Assembly: GCA_910578185.1 (NCBI GenBank)
Contig: CAJTPN010000013.1
Span: 51,626 to 94,737, forward strand
DNA from: an uncultured Acetatifactor sp.
GTDB lineage: Bacteria > Bacillota > Clostridia > Lachnospirales > Lachnospiraceae
Length of the DNA stretch: 43,112 nucleotides
Reading direction: 5' to 3'
The notes beneath the pieces were generated by a model that made no database searches, was not told the DNA's origin, and saw only the letters and a list, made by a program, of their open reading frames with translations. This document shows positions 25,943 through 34,518 of this stretch, in pieces (within the stretch, counting starts at the first letter, position 1; each line of letters starts with the position of its first letter). The translations under genes and the position numbers were made by a program.

Positions 25943-27178
25943 ATGATAATTAAGAAGTTTACGGGAAAAACGGAAGAAGAAGCGGTAGAAGCTGCCAGAA
26001 AAGAATTGGGCAGCAACGTTGTCATCATGAATGTAAAGAGCGTGAAGCGCAAGGGGCTGGCCGGATTGTTTGGCGGAAAGCAGACGGAAGTTACGGTTGC
26101 GTTGGAAGAGGAAAAAGAGGTAAAGCGCAGCGTTCAAAGTGGCGCGGCACAGACGGCGTTAAAGTCGGCAAAAACGGAGGAACTGCTGGCGGCGCGGACA
26201 GCGGCGAATGTAGTGAGTGAAAGCTCGGCAAATATTGAAAAGCGATTGGACAGCCTGGAAACACTGCTGCTGAACCGGTTTCAGCAAAGCGAGGCCGAGA
26301 AGAAAGAGCTTCTGAACACGGAAGGTTTAGAAGAACAGCAAAAGGTCGAGGAACCGGAAGAAAAACAGGAAGCTTCGGAGCAGGAGCGGTTTGTCAAGCT
26401 TTTGTATAATACCATGCTTGAGAGCGAAGTGGATGAGAAGTATGCCAATCAGATAGTGGACGACTTTGACAGGGCCAATAAACCTGATCTGCCCATAGAT
26501 TATATCCTTTCGGATGTCTATCAGAAAATGATATTGAAATTTGGCAAGGCAGAGGGGATTACGCCCGTGGAAGAGGGCCCCAGAATCGTGCTTTTTATGG
26601 GGCCTACCGGAGTGGGAAAGACCACTACCATCGCAAAGATTGCCAGCGGGTTTGCAGTGGGGGACAAAAAACGTGTGGCGCTTTTGACGGCGGATACCTA
26701 TCGGATTGCTGCGGTGGAACAACTGCGCATTTATGCAAATATTCTGGAGGTTCCTTTCCGTGTCATTTATACGGAGGAGGAGGTGCAGAAGGCGATTCTG
26801 GAATTTGCCGATTATGATTACATTTTTATGGATACCGCAGGGCATTCCCATCAAAATGAGGAACAACTTGAACACATGAAGAGGCTCTTTGAGACGGTGA
26901 AGAATGCGGGAGCATGTCAGACGTTTCTGGTGCTTTCCGCAACTACAAAGTATCGTGACCTTCTGAAAATCGTTTCCAGTTACAGGGAGGTTACGGATTA
27001 TCAGCTGATCTTTACAAAACTTGATGAGACGGCCACATGGGGAAATCTTTTGAACTTGAAAATGTATACGGATACACCCATAGCGTTTGTCACTTACGGA
27101 CAGAATGTGCCAAACGATATCGAACCGTTTAATCCGCAGAAGATAGTGAAACAAATTCTCAGCACAAGGGCGTTATAG
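25943..27178 (+). CDS. flhF: Flagellar biosynthesis GTPase FlhF (with DTAGH instead of DTAGR)
   Basis: FlhF is an SRP-type GTPase that helps set the position and number of flagella. The 411-residue protein has a charged N-terminal B region (1-~150), an N domain and a G domain. G1 is GPTGVGKTTT (220-229, Lys226), DTYRIAAVEQLRIYA follows, and G4 is TKLDET. The G3 motif reads DTAGHSHQNEEQ (from Asp297), with His301 where SRP-type GTPases usually have Arg. It starts one base after the flhA stop and is followed by flhG, its partner. Confidence 0.96.
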   Translation: MIIKKFTGKTEEEAVEAARKELGSNVVIMNVKSVKRKGLAGLFGGKQTEVTVALEEEKEVKRSVQSGAAQTALKSAKTEELLAARTAANVVSESSANIEKRLDSLETLLLNRFQQSEAEKKELLNTEGLEEQQKVEEPEEKQEASEQERFVKLLYNTMLESEVDEKYANQIVDDFDRANKPDLPIDYILSDVYQKMILKFGKAEGITPVEEGPRIVLFMGPTGVGKTTTIAKIASGFAVGDKKRVALLTADTYRIAAVEQLRIYANILEVPFRVIYTEEEVQKAILEFADYDYIFMDTAGHSHQNEEQLEHMKRLFETVKNAGACQTFLVLSATTKYRDLLKIVSSYREVTDYQLIFTKLDETATWGNLLNLKMYTDTPIAFVTYGQNVPNDIEPFNPQKIVKQILSTRAL

Positions 27179-27226
27179 GCAAATTGCCGCTAATGCGGCA
27201 GGTTCAACAAAAAGAGGAGGTACGGC

Positions 27227-28102
27227 ATGGATCAGGCTGAACAGTTACGAATCCTAAAGGCAGGCCAGCAACAGGCCAAGCCGCTGGCCCGTGTCATTAC
27301 TGTCACCAGTGGAAAGGGTGGTGTGGGTAAGTCCAATACATCCATTAACCTGGCAATTCAGTTTAGAAAAATGGGGAAAAAGGTCATCATTCTGGATGCG
27401 GATTTTGGTCTGGCAAACATAGAAATCATGTTTGGTGCGGTACCCGAACACAATTTATACGATTTGATATATCAGGGGAAAAGCATTACCGATATTATTA
27501 CATGGGGACCGATGAAGGTTGGGTTTATTTCCGGTGGCAGTGGTATAGCGGGAATGGCTAACTTAAGTCGTGATTATCTGGGATATATTATTCAGAACCT
27601 GGCCCAGCTGGACACTATGGCCGATATCATAATCGTGGACACAGGTGCGGGAATTGCGGATGCGGTGCTGGAGTTTTTGGTGGCAAGCGGCGAGATCCTT
27701 ATGGTGACTACGCCGGAACCCACTTCCATAACAGACTCTTATTCTCTGTTAAAAGCCTTGTATCGCCATCCAAGGTTTGACCAGGAGGCCACGAAGGTTA
27801 AGCTGATTGCAAACAGAGTGGAGAAGGGGACGGAAGGAAGAATCCTTTTTGATAAGTTGAATGCGGTGGTGGAGCGATATTTGAAGATTCCCATGCTGTA
27901 TTTGGGCTATGTTCCGGAAGATTCCCAGCTGGTAAGATCAGTGATGCAGCAGGTTCCTGTATCATTGCAGTATCCCGGTTCAAAGGCGGCGGCGGCCTAC
28001 GAGCGTATCGCGGTCAGACTTTTGACGAAAGCAGAGGCGGAGCGCCAGCCCAAAAGAGGAATGGCGGCCTTTTTCTCGCATATTATTACAGGTAAAAAAT
28101 AA
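27227..28102 (+). CDS. flhG: Flagellum site-determining ATPase FlhG (MinD-like, YlxH)
   Basis: FlhG is a MinD/ParA-type ATPase that stimulates FlhF and limits flagellar number. The 291-residue protein has a deviant Walker A (SGKGGVGKSNTSINLA, about residues 27-42), the switch motifs VILDADFGLANIEIMFG and VDTGAGIADAV, and a C-terminal region that could include a membrane-targeting amphipathic helix. The N-terminal QAEQLRILK resembles the FlhF-activating DQAxxLR element known from other FlhG. GAGGAGG precedes the ATG. Confidence 0.95.
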   Translation: MDQAEQLRILKAGQQQAKPLARVITVTSGKGGVGKSNTSINLAIQFRKMGKKVIILDADFGLANIEIMFGAVPEHNLYDLIYQGKSITDIITWGPMKVGFISGGSGIAGMANLSRDYLGYIIQNLAQLDTMADIIIVDTGAGIADAVLEFLVASGEILMVTTPEPTSITDSYSLLKALYRHPRFDQEATKVKLIANRVEKGTEGRILFDKLNAVVERYLKIPMLYLGYVPEDSQLVRSVMQQVPVSLQYPGSKAAAAYERIAVRLLTKAEAERQPKRGMAAFFSHIITGKK

Positions 28103-28154
28103 TATGGATAAATTTGTGATTTCATAAATAAAGAATAAGGAGAGTGTGATTATT

Positions 28155-28895
28155 ATGCTTTCTAAGTTTATTACGGAAGGAAACAAAATTGAAATCAGGA
28201 CCATTGAGCGGATGAAGGGAGAAGGCTCCGGCGTGAAGGTCTACAACAGTATGATACATAATATTTTATCGGAAGATACCATGGAGATTACCATGCCGAT
28301 GGAAAAAACAAAACTGATTCTGCTTCCGGTGGACAGTGAATTTGATTTGGTTTTTTATGGTATTGGAAGCCTGTATCAGTGTGTTGCAAGGATTATCGAC
28401 AGATATAAGAGCAATAACGTGTATCTGTTATTGGTGGAATTAACCAGTAATCTGCGCAAGTATCAGAGACGGGAATACTATCGTTTCAGCTGTGCGCTGG
28501 AAATGTGTGCGCGTAATCTGGAAGAAGAGGAACTTCAGGCTATCGAACAGAGAGTGGATTATCAGCTGACGCCAGGGCTTCCCCTCAAGCAGAGCGTTAT
28601 TGTGGATATCAGCGGCGGCGGTTTGCGCTTCATGTCTTCACAGCGCTATGAACCGGGCAGCCTGATTTATTGCAGCTATCATCTATATAAGGAAGAAGAG
28701 CGCAAAAAATACGAGGTGATTGGCAAGGTGCTGGGAAACAGGGAGCTTGACGATCGACCGGGAACCTTTGAACATCGTGTACAGTATTATGATATAGACG
28801 CGAATACTCGGGAAGAGATTATCAAATATATTTTTGATGAAGAAAGAAAGAGCAGGCGTAAAGAAATTTACTGCAGTGGCCAGGAAAATGCATAA
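28155..28895 (+). CDS. PilZ domain c-di-GMP effector, YcgR-like flagellar brake
   Basis: A two-domain protein: an N-terminal YcgR-type flagellar brake domain (residues ~1-95) and a C-terminal PilZ domain. The c-di-GMP-binding signature is intact, with RREYYR (RxxxR) in KYQRREYYRFSC and DISGGGLRF (D/NxSxxG). Such proteins bind the motor or stator when c-di-GMP is high and slow rotation. It lies between flhG and cheB, a place where B. subtilis has no such gene (its MotI/YpfA is elsewhere). An in-frame GTG at 28146 is possible, but AAGGAGAG (28137-28144) nearly abuts it, so ATG 28155 is preferred. Confidence 0.9.
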   Translation: MLSKFITEGNKIEIRTIERMKGEGSGVKVYNSMIHNILSEDTMEITMPMEKTKLILLPVDSEFDLVFYGIGSLYQCVARIIDRYKSNNVYLLLVELTSNLRKYQRREYYRFSCALEMCARNLEEEELQAIEQRVDYQLTPGLPLKQSVIVDISGGGLRFMSSQRYEPGSLIYCSYHLYKEEERKKYEVIGKVLGNRELDDRPGTFEHRVQYYDIDANTREEIIKYIFDEERKSRRKEIYCSGQENA

Positions 28896-28920
28896 GCCGT
28901 GATATGTGGAGGGTATAAAC

Positions 28921-30006
28921 ATGAAAAAAAATATTTTGATAGTTGATGACTCTGCACTCATGAGAAGAGTCCTTTGTGATATAATCAATGGTGATGAAAG
29001 GTTTCAGGTTGTTGAGAGAGCGGCGAACGGCGTGGAAGCATTGGATTTGCTCCGCAAGAATCAGTACGATGCGGTGGTTCTGGATATCAATATGCCAAAG
29101 ATGAATGGGCTTGAGCTTTTAAAGGAACTGAGAAAGCTCAAGATACCTGCTAAAGTCATGATAGCCAGTACGGATTCTCACGAAGGGGCAAAAACAACAC
29201 TGGATGCGCTGGCGCTGGGAGCTCTTGATTTCATTCACAAACCTGTCAGTGCAGTGGAATGCCGTGAAGGTGATTTCCGGACAGGGATGCTTGATATCTT
29301 ATGGGCGGTTGCAAACAGCAAACTTCCTGCAAATGACGTTGAGGAAAAGGCCCAGGAGTCTATGCAGACGCTTACGAAGATGGTTGATCTTGCCAGAAAG
29401 TCTCCGGCAAAGGTGATTCCGGGTACTAAGGTGATAGCGATTGCCAGTTCCACCGGGGGCCCCAGGGCCTTGCAGATGGTGATCCCCAGGCTTCCGGCGG
29501 AGTTGGATGCTCCTGTTTTGATCGTGCAGCATATGCCGAAAGGATTTACGGCTTCTTTGGCAGAGCGTTTTAACTCTGTAAGCGCGGTAAAGGTTAAGGA
29601 GGCGCAGGAAGGGGATGAGCTGCAGGCCGGCGTTGTGTATATCGCCATGGGTGGGATGCATATGAATGTGGCTACATCCGCAGCGGGCAGACATACAATC
29701 CATTATTCGGATGAACCTTACAGGGAGGGTGTTAAGCCCTGTGCAAACTATATGTACGAGTCTCTTATGACAAGCAGATATGACAAGATAGTTTGTGTTG
29801 TGATGACGGGAATGGGGTCTGATGGTACCGAGGGGATCAAGAAGCTGGCGAGTCAGAAAAAGATTCATGTCATATCCCAGGATCAGGCCAGTTGTACGGT
29901 TTACGGCATGCCAAAGAGTGTATATAACGCGGGATTATCCAATCAGGTGGTTGCACTGGAACAGATCGCACAGGAAATTATTTTAAATACAGGAATGAAA
30001 TCGTGA
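28921..30006 (+). CDS. cheB: Chemotaxis protein-glutamate methylesterase CheB
   Basis: CheB demethylates receptors (and deamidates Gln residues) when phosphorylated by CheA, for adaptation. The 361-residue protein has an N-terminal receiver (phospho-Asp55, LDINMPKMNG) and a C-terminal methylesterase domain with the catalytic Ser177 in ASSTGG, His in IVQHMPKGFTAS and Asp in MTGMGSDG. GGAGGG precedes ATG 28921; an in-frame GTG at 28906 lies in the ribosome site and is rejected. CheR is not in the window. Confidence 0.97.
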   Translation: MKKNILIVDDSALMRRVLCDIINGDERFQVVERAANGVEALDLLRKNQYDAVVLDINMPKMNGLELLKELRKLKIPAKVMIASTDSHEGAKTTLDALALGALDFIHKPVSAVECREGDFRTGMLDILWAVANSKLPANDVEEKAQESMQTLTKMVDLARKSPAKVIPGTKVIAIASSTGGPRALQMVIPRLPAELDAPVLIVQHMPKGFTASLAERFNSVSAVKVKEAQEGDELQAGVVYIAMGGMHMNVATSAAGRHTIHYSDEPYREGVKPCANYMYESLMTSRYDKIVCVVMTGMGSDGTEGIKKLASQKKIHVISQDQASCTVYGMPKSVYNAGLSNQVVALEQIAQEIILNTGMKS

Positions 30007-30141
30007 AACACTTTTTTAACTGGAAAATGTCGGTCCGGGCGGATGTTTGGACAGACATTTGTCTCACGGATTGAGCGTGCCGTTTTTCTGCGGCAGTGGA
30101 TGGATCGTGGGAAAGTATACAGAAAGGGAAGGTATTAAAGT

Positions 30142-32286
30142 ATGGATGTAAGCCAGTATCTCGAAATTTTCCTTGACGAGACCAGAGAGCACTTGCAGAA
30201 TTTGAACACACAGATTCTGGAGTTGGAAGCCGATCCCGAAGGAGAGGATGCCATTAAAGAGATTTTCCGTGCCGCACATTCTTTGAAGGGAATGGCGGGA
30301 ACCATGGGATATAAGAGGATGCAGACTCTGACGCATGATATGGAGAATGTATTCACGGAGATCCGGAACGGCAATATCAAAGTGAAACCGGATATGATCG
30401 ATGTGTTGTTCAAGTGCCTGGATGCTTTGGAAGAATATACCAATAATATTCAGACTACTGCGGATGAAGGGACAAATGACAATGAGGTTTTGATCAAACA
30501 GCTGAATCAGATCTTAAATGTGAAAAACGGGGATGCACCTAAAGTTTCGGCGCCTGAGATCAGAGATTCCGTCGTGCTTCAGGATGGGGAAAAGTGGGAT
30601 AACATCACATTGGATGATTCACAGGTTCATGTGATTAAAGAGGCTGTGCATTTGGGCAAGAAGGTTTACGGTCTGAATGTGACTATCCATGAGAGCTGTA
30701 TATTGAAGGCAGCAAGAGCGTTTCTAGTATTTAAGGCAGTGGAGGAGATGGGAGAGATCATCGTATCTGATCCCAGCGCTCAGGATGTAGAAGACGAGAA
30801 GTTTGATAGAGATTTCACGCTGATCATTTTATCGGATGCCGAAATTGAAAATATTATCAGGGCAGCGGAAAGTGTTTCCGAAATCGAGAAAGCGGTTGGC
30901 GGAGTGTTTGAGTTGGAAAAGAATAAACATTATAAGGCCAGCAGCGAGACAGCTGCGGCAGAGCCGGCGGAACAGAGTACGATACAGGAGCATGCGGGAG
31001 GCGCTCCCGCATCGGTGGCCGCAGCGGAGGTTACGGTACAGCAGGCGTCTGCGGAGGCAGCGTCGAAACCAGCAGCTTCGCAGGCGCCCGCAAAGGCGGA
31101 ACCCAAAAAGCCGGCTTCAGGTAAACCTGTGGTAAATCGTACCGTGCGTGTGGATATTGAGAAGCTGGATTCGCTGATGAATCTGGTGAGTGAGCTGATC
31201 ATTGCCAAGAATTCTCTGGTGTCTGCTTCCAGCCAGGAGCAGGCAGCTGCCAATAGCAGCTTTGACGAACAGATAGAATATCTGGAGAGCGTTACCACGA
31301 ACCTTCATGAATCGGTAATGAAGGTTAGAATGGTGCCCATAGAGAGCGTGGTAAATAAATTCCCGCGTATGATCAGGGACTTATCCAAAAAGTTGGATAA
31401 GAAGATGGAATTGTACATGACGGGAGAGGATACGGAACTGGATCGTACCGTGGTGGATGAGATTGGAGATCCTCTGATGCATCTTTTGCGAAATTCTGCC
31501 GATCACGGATTGGAATCTGCGGAAGTACGTGCCCAGAGGGGGAAACCTGCAGTGGGTTCCATCTTCTTAGATGCTTATCAGGAGGGAAACAACGTAGTTA
31601 TAGAAGTGCGTGACGATGGCAACGGTATTGATGTGGAGGCGGTGAAGAACAAGGCCATTGAGAGAGGCGCCATAACGCCTGAGCAGGCGGCGAATATGAC
31701 TGATAAGGAGATTATCGGACTTCTGTTTTTGCCCAGTTTTTCTACGGCAAAACAGGTTACGGATGTATCCGGTCGAGGCGTTGGGCTGGATGTGGTGAAA
31801 TCCAAGATTGAATCTCTCAGCGGCGAGGTGGAAGTCAAGTCTACCCTGGGTGAAGGAAGCACCTGGATTATCAGACTTCCTCTGACACTTGCCATAGTTC
31901 AGGCGCTTATGGTTGTGGTTGGGGATGAAAAATATGCTATTCCGCTGGGGTCCATTCAGACGCTGGAGGATATTCCGCCCAGTGACGTGAAATTGGTTCA
32001 GAATAAACAGGTGATTCATCTGCGCGGCACTGTGATTCCGTTGGTTTATTTAAGCGAAGTATTGGATGTGGAGAGCAAGAAGGCAGCCGAGGACAATCTC
32101 ATTGTGGTCATTGTTAAGAAGGGAGATCAGACGGCGGGGCTGGTGATCGACGAATTGATTGGCCAACAGGAAATAGTCATCAAATCTTTGGGAAGATACA
32201 TAAAACAGTGTAAATTTATCAGCGGTGCGACGATTTTAGGTGACGGGGAAATTGCCTTGATCCTGGATGCAAACACATTGATTTAG
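30142..32286 (+). CDS. cheA: Chemotaxis histidine kinase CheA
   Basis: CheA phosphorylates itself in response to receptors and passes the phosphate to CheY and CheB. The 714-residue protein has the full set of domains: P1/Hpt with His46 (FRAAHSLKGMAGTMG), a P2 CheY-binding domain (~170-255), an Ala/Pro-rich linker (~270-330), P3 dimerisation (RTVRVDIEKLDSLMNLVSEL), the P4 kinase with N-box HLLRNSADHG, G-boxes DDGNGID and GRGVGLDVVKSKIE, and a P5 CheW-like C-terminus. A 135-base gap after cheB holds two small hairpins (around 30052 and 30080), and nothing else recognisable. Confidence 0.97.
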   Translation: MDVSQYLEIFLDETREHLQNLNTQILELEADPEGEDAIKEIFRAAHSLKGMAGTMGYKRMQTLTHDMENVFTEIRNGNIKVKPDMIDVLFKCLDALEEYTNNIQTTADEGTNDNEVLIKQLNQILNVKNGDAPKVSAPEIRDSVVLQDGEKWDNITLDDSQVHVIKEAVHLGKKVYGLNVTIHESCILKAARAFLVFKAVEEMGEIIVSDPSAQDVEDEKFDRDFTLIILSDAEIENIIRAAESVSEIEKAVGGVFELEKNKHYKASSETAAAEPAEQSTIQEHAGGAPASVAAAEVTVQQASAEAASKPAASQAPAKAEPKKPASGKPVVNRTVRVDIEKLDSLMNLVSELIIAKNSLVSASSQEQAAANSSFDEQIEYLESVTTNLHESVMKVRMVPIESVVNKFPRMIRDLSKKLDKKMELYMTGEDTELDRTVVDEIGDPLMHLLRNSADHGLESAEVRAQRGKPAVGSIFLDAYQEGNNVVIEVRDDGNGIDVEAVKNKAIERGAITPEQAANMTDKEIIGLLFLPSFSTAKQVTDVSGRGVGLDVVKSKIESLSGEVEVKSTLGEGSTWIIRLPLTLAIVQALMVVVGDEKYAIPLGSIQTLEDIPPSDVKLVQNKQVIHLRGTVIPLVYLSEVLDVESKKAAEDNLIVVIVKKGDQTAGLVIDELIGQQEIVIKSLGRYIKQCKFISGATILGDGEIALILDANTLI

Positions 32287-32305
32287 GAGGAAGGAGGAAG
32301 TACCT

Positions 32306-32797
32306 ATGGATTTGAGCGCGGCAAATATGAATTTGGGTTTGGAGGTGGAGAGCGCAAAGAGGGTGGTGGAGACAATCCAGTATATTGTGATTCGGCTGGG
32401 AGATGAGCAATATGGTATTGATATACGAAATATAGACAATATTGTGAGAATGCAACATATTACCCGTGTGCCTAAGATGCCCATTTATTTAAGAGGGGTT
32501 ATCAATCTTCGCGGCGAGGTGATTCCTGTGCTCAGTATGCGCCTGAAAATGGGGCTTGCAAATGATGAGTTTACCAAAAACACCAGGATTATTGTGGTGA
32601 AGCTGGAACAGGAGGGAAACGTAGGGTTCCTTGTGGATGAAGTAAAAGAAGTGGTTACCCTCTCGATGGATGAGATTGAAAAGATCAATTATAATGGCAC
32701 GGAAGATAAGATCAATCTGATTAACGCGGTTGGCAAGCATAACGATGAGTTGATTTCACTGGTTGACCTGAATGCGATCAGTCTTGATGAAAATTAG
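32306..32797 (+). CDS. cheW: Chemotaxis coupling protein CheW
   Basis: CheW is the adaptor between receptors and CheA. The 163-residue protein has a single SH3-like CheW domain with the typical motifs YIVIRLGDEQYGIDIRNIDN, RGVINLRGEVIPVLSMRLKM and GFLVDEVKEVV. The first ~20 residues are a short extension. AGGAGGAAGG precedes the ATG. It follows cheA by 19 bases. Confidence 0.95.
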   Translation: MDLSAANMNLGLEVESAKRVVETIQYIVIRLGDEQYGIDIRNIDNIVRMQHITRVPKMPIYLRGVINLRGEVIPVLSMRLKMGLANDEFTKNTRIIVVKLEQEGNVGFLVDEVKEVVTLSMDEIEKINYNGTEDKINLINAVGKHNDELISLVDLNAISLDEN

Positions 32798-32809
32798 CAA
32801 GGGGACTAG

Positions 32810-32848
32810 GGGACATTTTCTGGAGATTCTCGCTCCGGAAAATGTCCC
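32810..32848. repeat. Long GGGACATTTTC palindrome between cheW and cheC
   Basis: Arms GGGACATTTTCTGGAG (32810-32825) and CTCCGGAAAATGTCCC (32833-32848) pair over 16 positions with one T-G wobble, with a 7-nt loop (ATTCTCG). There is no T tract downstream, and the partial unit GGGGAC also occurs just before it (32801-32806). The shape resembles repetitive extragenic palindromes, with related but shorter GGGGAC-type sequences at 14938-14957 and 41368-41374. It may also act as a partial attenuator or mRNA stabiliser inside the che genes. Confidence 0.7.
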
Positions 32849-32883
32849 GAAAAGAGGATTGTTCCAAGGAGAGAGAAGAATAT

Positions 32884-33510
32884 ATGAGTGATTTGAGCTT
32901 AGAGCGGGTTACGGAAAATTATTATGATGTGCTCAAGGAAATTGGTAATATCGGTGCCGGGAATGCCATGACTGCGCTGGCGCAGATGCTTCAGTGTAAA
33001 GTAGACATGAAGGTACCGCAGGTGAAGCTGCTGGAGTTTTCCGAGGTAGGGGAGATGATGGGCGGCGAAGAACAGGTAATGGTAGGTGTGTTCCTGGGTG
33101 TGGAAGGTGAAATTACCGGAAGTATGATGTTTATGGTAGAGGAAATCAGTGCCAGACATTTGATTCAGAAGATCACTATGGGAATGTTGCCTGAGGGAAG
33201 TGAATTTTCGGAGATGGGCTTGTCGGCCATGCAGGAAGTGGGGAATATTATCACCGGCGCTTACCTGAATTCACTTTCTACGTTGACAAACCTTAAGGTC
33301 TTTCCCACACCGCCGGCACTGACTGTTGATATGGCAGGGGCAATATTGAGTGTACCTGCAATTCAGTTTGGTATTTTCGGTGATAAAATTTTGTTAATAC
33401 AGTCCCAGTTTTATGATGAAATTGAATTGGACGGATATTTTATCCTAATCCCTGATATGGAGTCGTATGAAAAGATACTGACTGCTTTGGGGTTGCCGAT
33501 CGTATCATAA
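32884..33510 (+). CDS. cheC: CheY-P phosphatase CheC
   Basis: CheC removes phosphate from CheY-P and is stimulated by CheD. The 208-residue protein has both active-site motifs of the CheC family intact (D/S-x3-E-x2-N-x22-P): DVLKEIGN and SAMQEVGN, each followed 23 residues later by Pro. The frame is open from 32842, but ATG 32884 (MSDLSLERVTENY) matches the family start. AAGGAG (32866-32871) lies upstream. The adjacency cheC-cheD matches the known functional pair. Confidence 0.95.
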   Translation: MSDLSLERVTENYYDVLKEIGNIGAGNAMTALAQMLQCKVDMKVPQVKLLEFSEVGEMMGGEEQVMVGVFLGVEGEITGSMMFMVEEISARHLIQKITMGMLPEGSEFSEMGLSAMQEVGNIITGAYLNSLSTLTNLKVFPTPPALTVDMAGAILSVPAIQFGIFGDKILLIQSQFYDEIELDGYFILIPDMESYEKILTALGLPIVS

Positions 33511-33603
33511 TGCGAAGCGTTTGGCTGGAAGTTTTTTCATACCGGAGTTTTTTTGGTGTGCTTTATAGAGTATAAAACGGATAAAGGGATATGGAAGTGG
33601 CTC

Positions 33604-34092
33604 ATGAGTGAAATAATCAAAGTTGGAATAGCGGATTTAAAGACTTGTGTGAGTCCTGACGGCGTGATGACTTTGGGACTTGGCTCCTGCGTTGGAATTG
33701 CCATTAGGGATCCCATGACTAAGATTGGCGGCTTGGTACATATTATGTTGCCGGACAGCAGACAAATAACAAGCGGACAACACAATATAGCAAAATTTGC
33801 CGATACAGGGATAGAAGAATTGGTGAGACAACTGGAGTTAAAAGGGGCAAGGCGCGCCCGCATGGTGGCAAAGATTGCAGGCGGGGCAAATATGTTTAGC
33901 TTTCAGGGAGGCAGTGCGGTTGGGCAGGTCGGTGAACGGAATGTGGAAGCTGCAAGGGCAAAACTGAGAGATATGAAGATACCTCTTTTGGCGGATGACA
34001 CAGGGGCAAATTATGGCAGAACCGTAATTTTTTATCCTGAGACAGGCGATTATATTGTCAGGGCTGTGGGTAAGCCCGAGAAGACAATCTGA
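33604..34092 (+). CDS. cheD: Receptor glutamine deamidase CheD
   Basis: CheD deamidates glutamines on chemoreceptors and activates CheC. The 162-residue protein has catalytic Cys29 (LGLGSCVGIAIRD) and His46 (GGLVHIMLPDS), with the usual Thr in the region IAKFADTGIEEL; the fold-conserved AKIAGGANMF follows. The frame begins earlier (33553), but ATG 33604 fits the family start (MSEIIKVGIADLKTC) and has GGAAGTGG just upstream. It is followed after 12 bases by a small membrane gene. Confidence 0.95.
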   Translation: MSEIIKVGIADLKTCVSPDGVMTLGLGSCVGIAIRDPMTKIGGLVHIMLPDSRQITSGQHNIAKFADTGIEELVRQLELKGARRARMVAKIAGGANMFSFQGGSAVGQVGERNVEAARAKLRDMKIPLLADDTGANYGRTVIFYPETGDYIVRAVGKPEKTI

Positions 34093-34104
34093 AGGGATAA
34101 ATAT

Positions 34105-34371
34105 ATGGACAGGAAAAACTTACCGCTCTTATTGATGTTGGTGACCGGCATTGTGACGTGTGTAATTACTTTCATAGAGAAGTACACTATGATTGCCAAA
34201 CTGGTCTCTCTCTTTGTTGTTCTTCTGTTATTTTATGTTCTGGGAAGCGTATTGAAATGGACGTTGGACTTTTTTGACAGGCAAAATGAGGAAAAATTAA
34301 AAGAAGAGGGAGAAGTGATCGAAAAGGAGCCGGATGAATTTGCGGAATCACAGCCGATCAGTGAGCAGTGA
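34105..34371 (+). CDS. Small two-helix membrane protein of unknown function
   Basis: An 88-residue protein I cannot name. It has two hydrophobic helices (~6-24, LPLLLMLVTGIVTCVITFI; ~29-50, with VSLFVVLLLFYVLGSVL) and a cytoplasmic, acidic C-terminal tail (Glu/Lys/Gln-rich). Position is between cheD and sigD, where B. subtilis has no gene. It starts 12 bases after the cheD stop, so it is probably co-transcribed and co-translated with the che genes. Its role in motility is an inference from context only. Confidence 0.75.
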   Translation: MDRKNLPLLLMLVTGIVTCVITFIEKYTMIAKLVSLFVVLLLFYVLGSVLKWTLDFFDRQNEEKLKEEGEVIEKEPDEFAESQPISEQ

Positions 34372-34518
34372 TCGGGCATGGCACAGTAGGGCGCACGGCT
34401 TAAGGCAGGCTGGCGTATAATAGGTTAGAGAGTTAGTGTGGAGAGAAGCTTTTGCGTTGACCGGCGGTCGGGAAATTTGAGACACCGGTTCTTCACACTG
34501 GATAAGGAGCATGGTTTC

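Noticed and set aside
30007..30141. Small RNA or promoter in the cheB-cheA gap
   Set aside because: Only short 5-bp hairpins (AGACA/TGTCT; TGCCG/CGGCA) are visible and no -35/-10 pair.
34400..34421. Sigma-D-type promoter upstream of sigD (GCGTATAA)
   Set aside because: The -10 matches only in part and no TAAA-type -35 lies at the right distance. sigD is probably read from the operon promoter.
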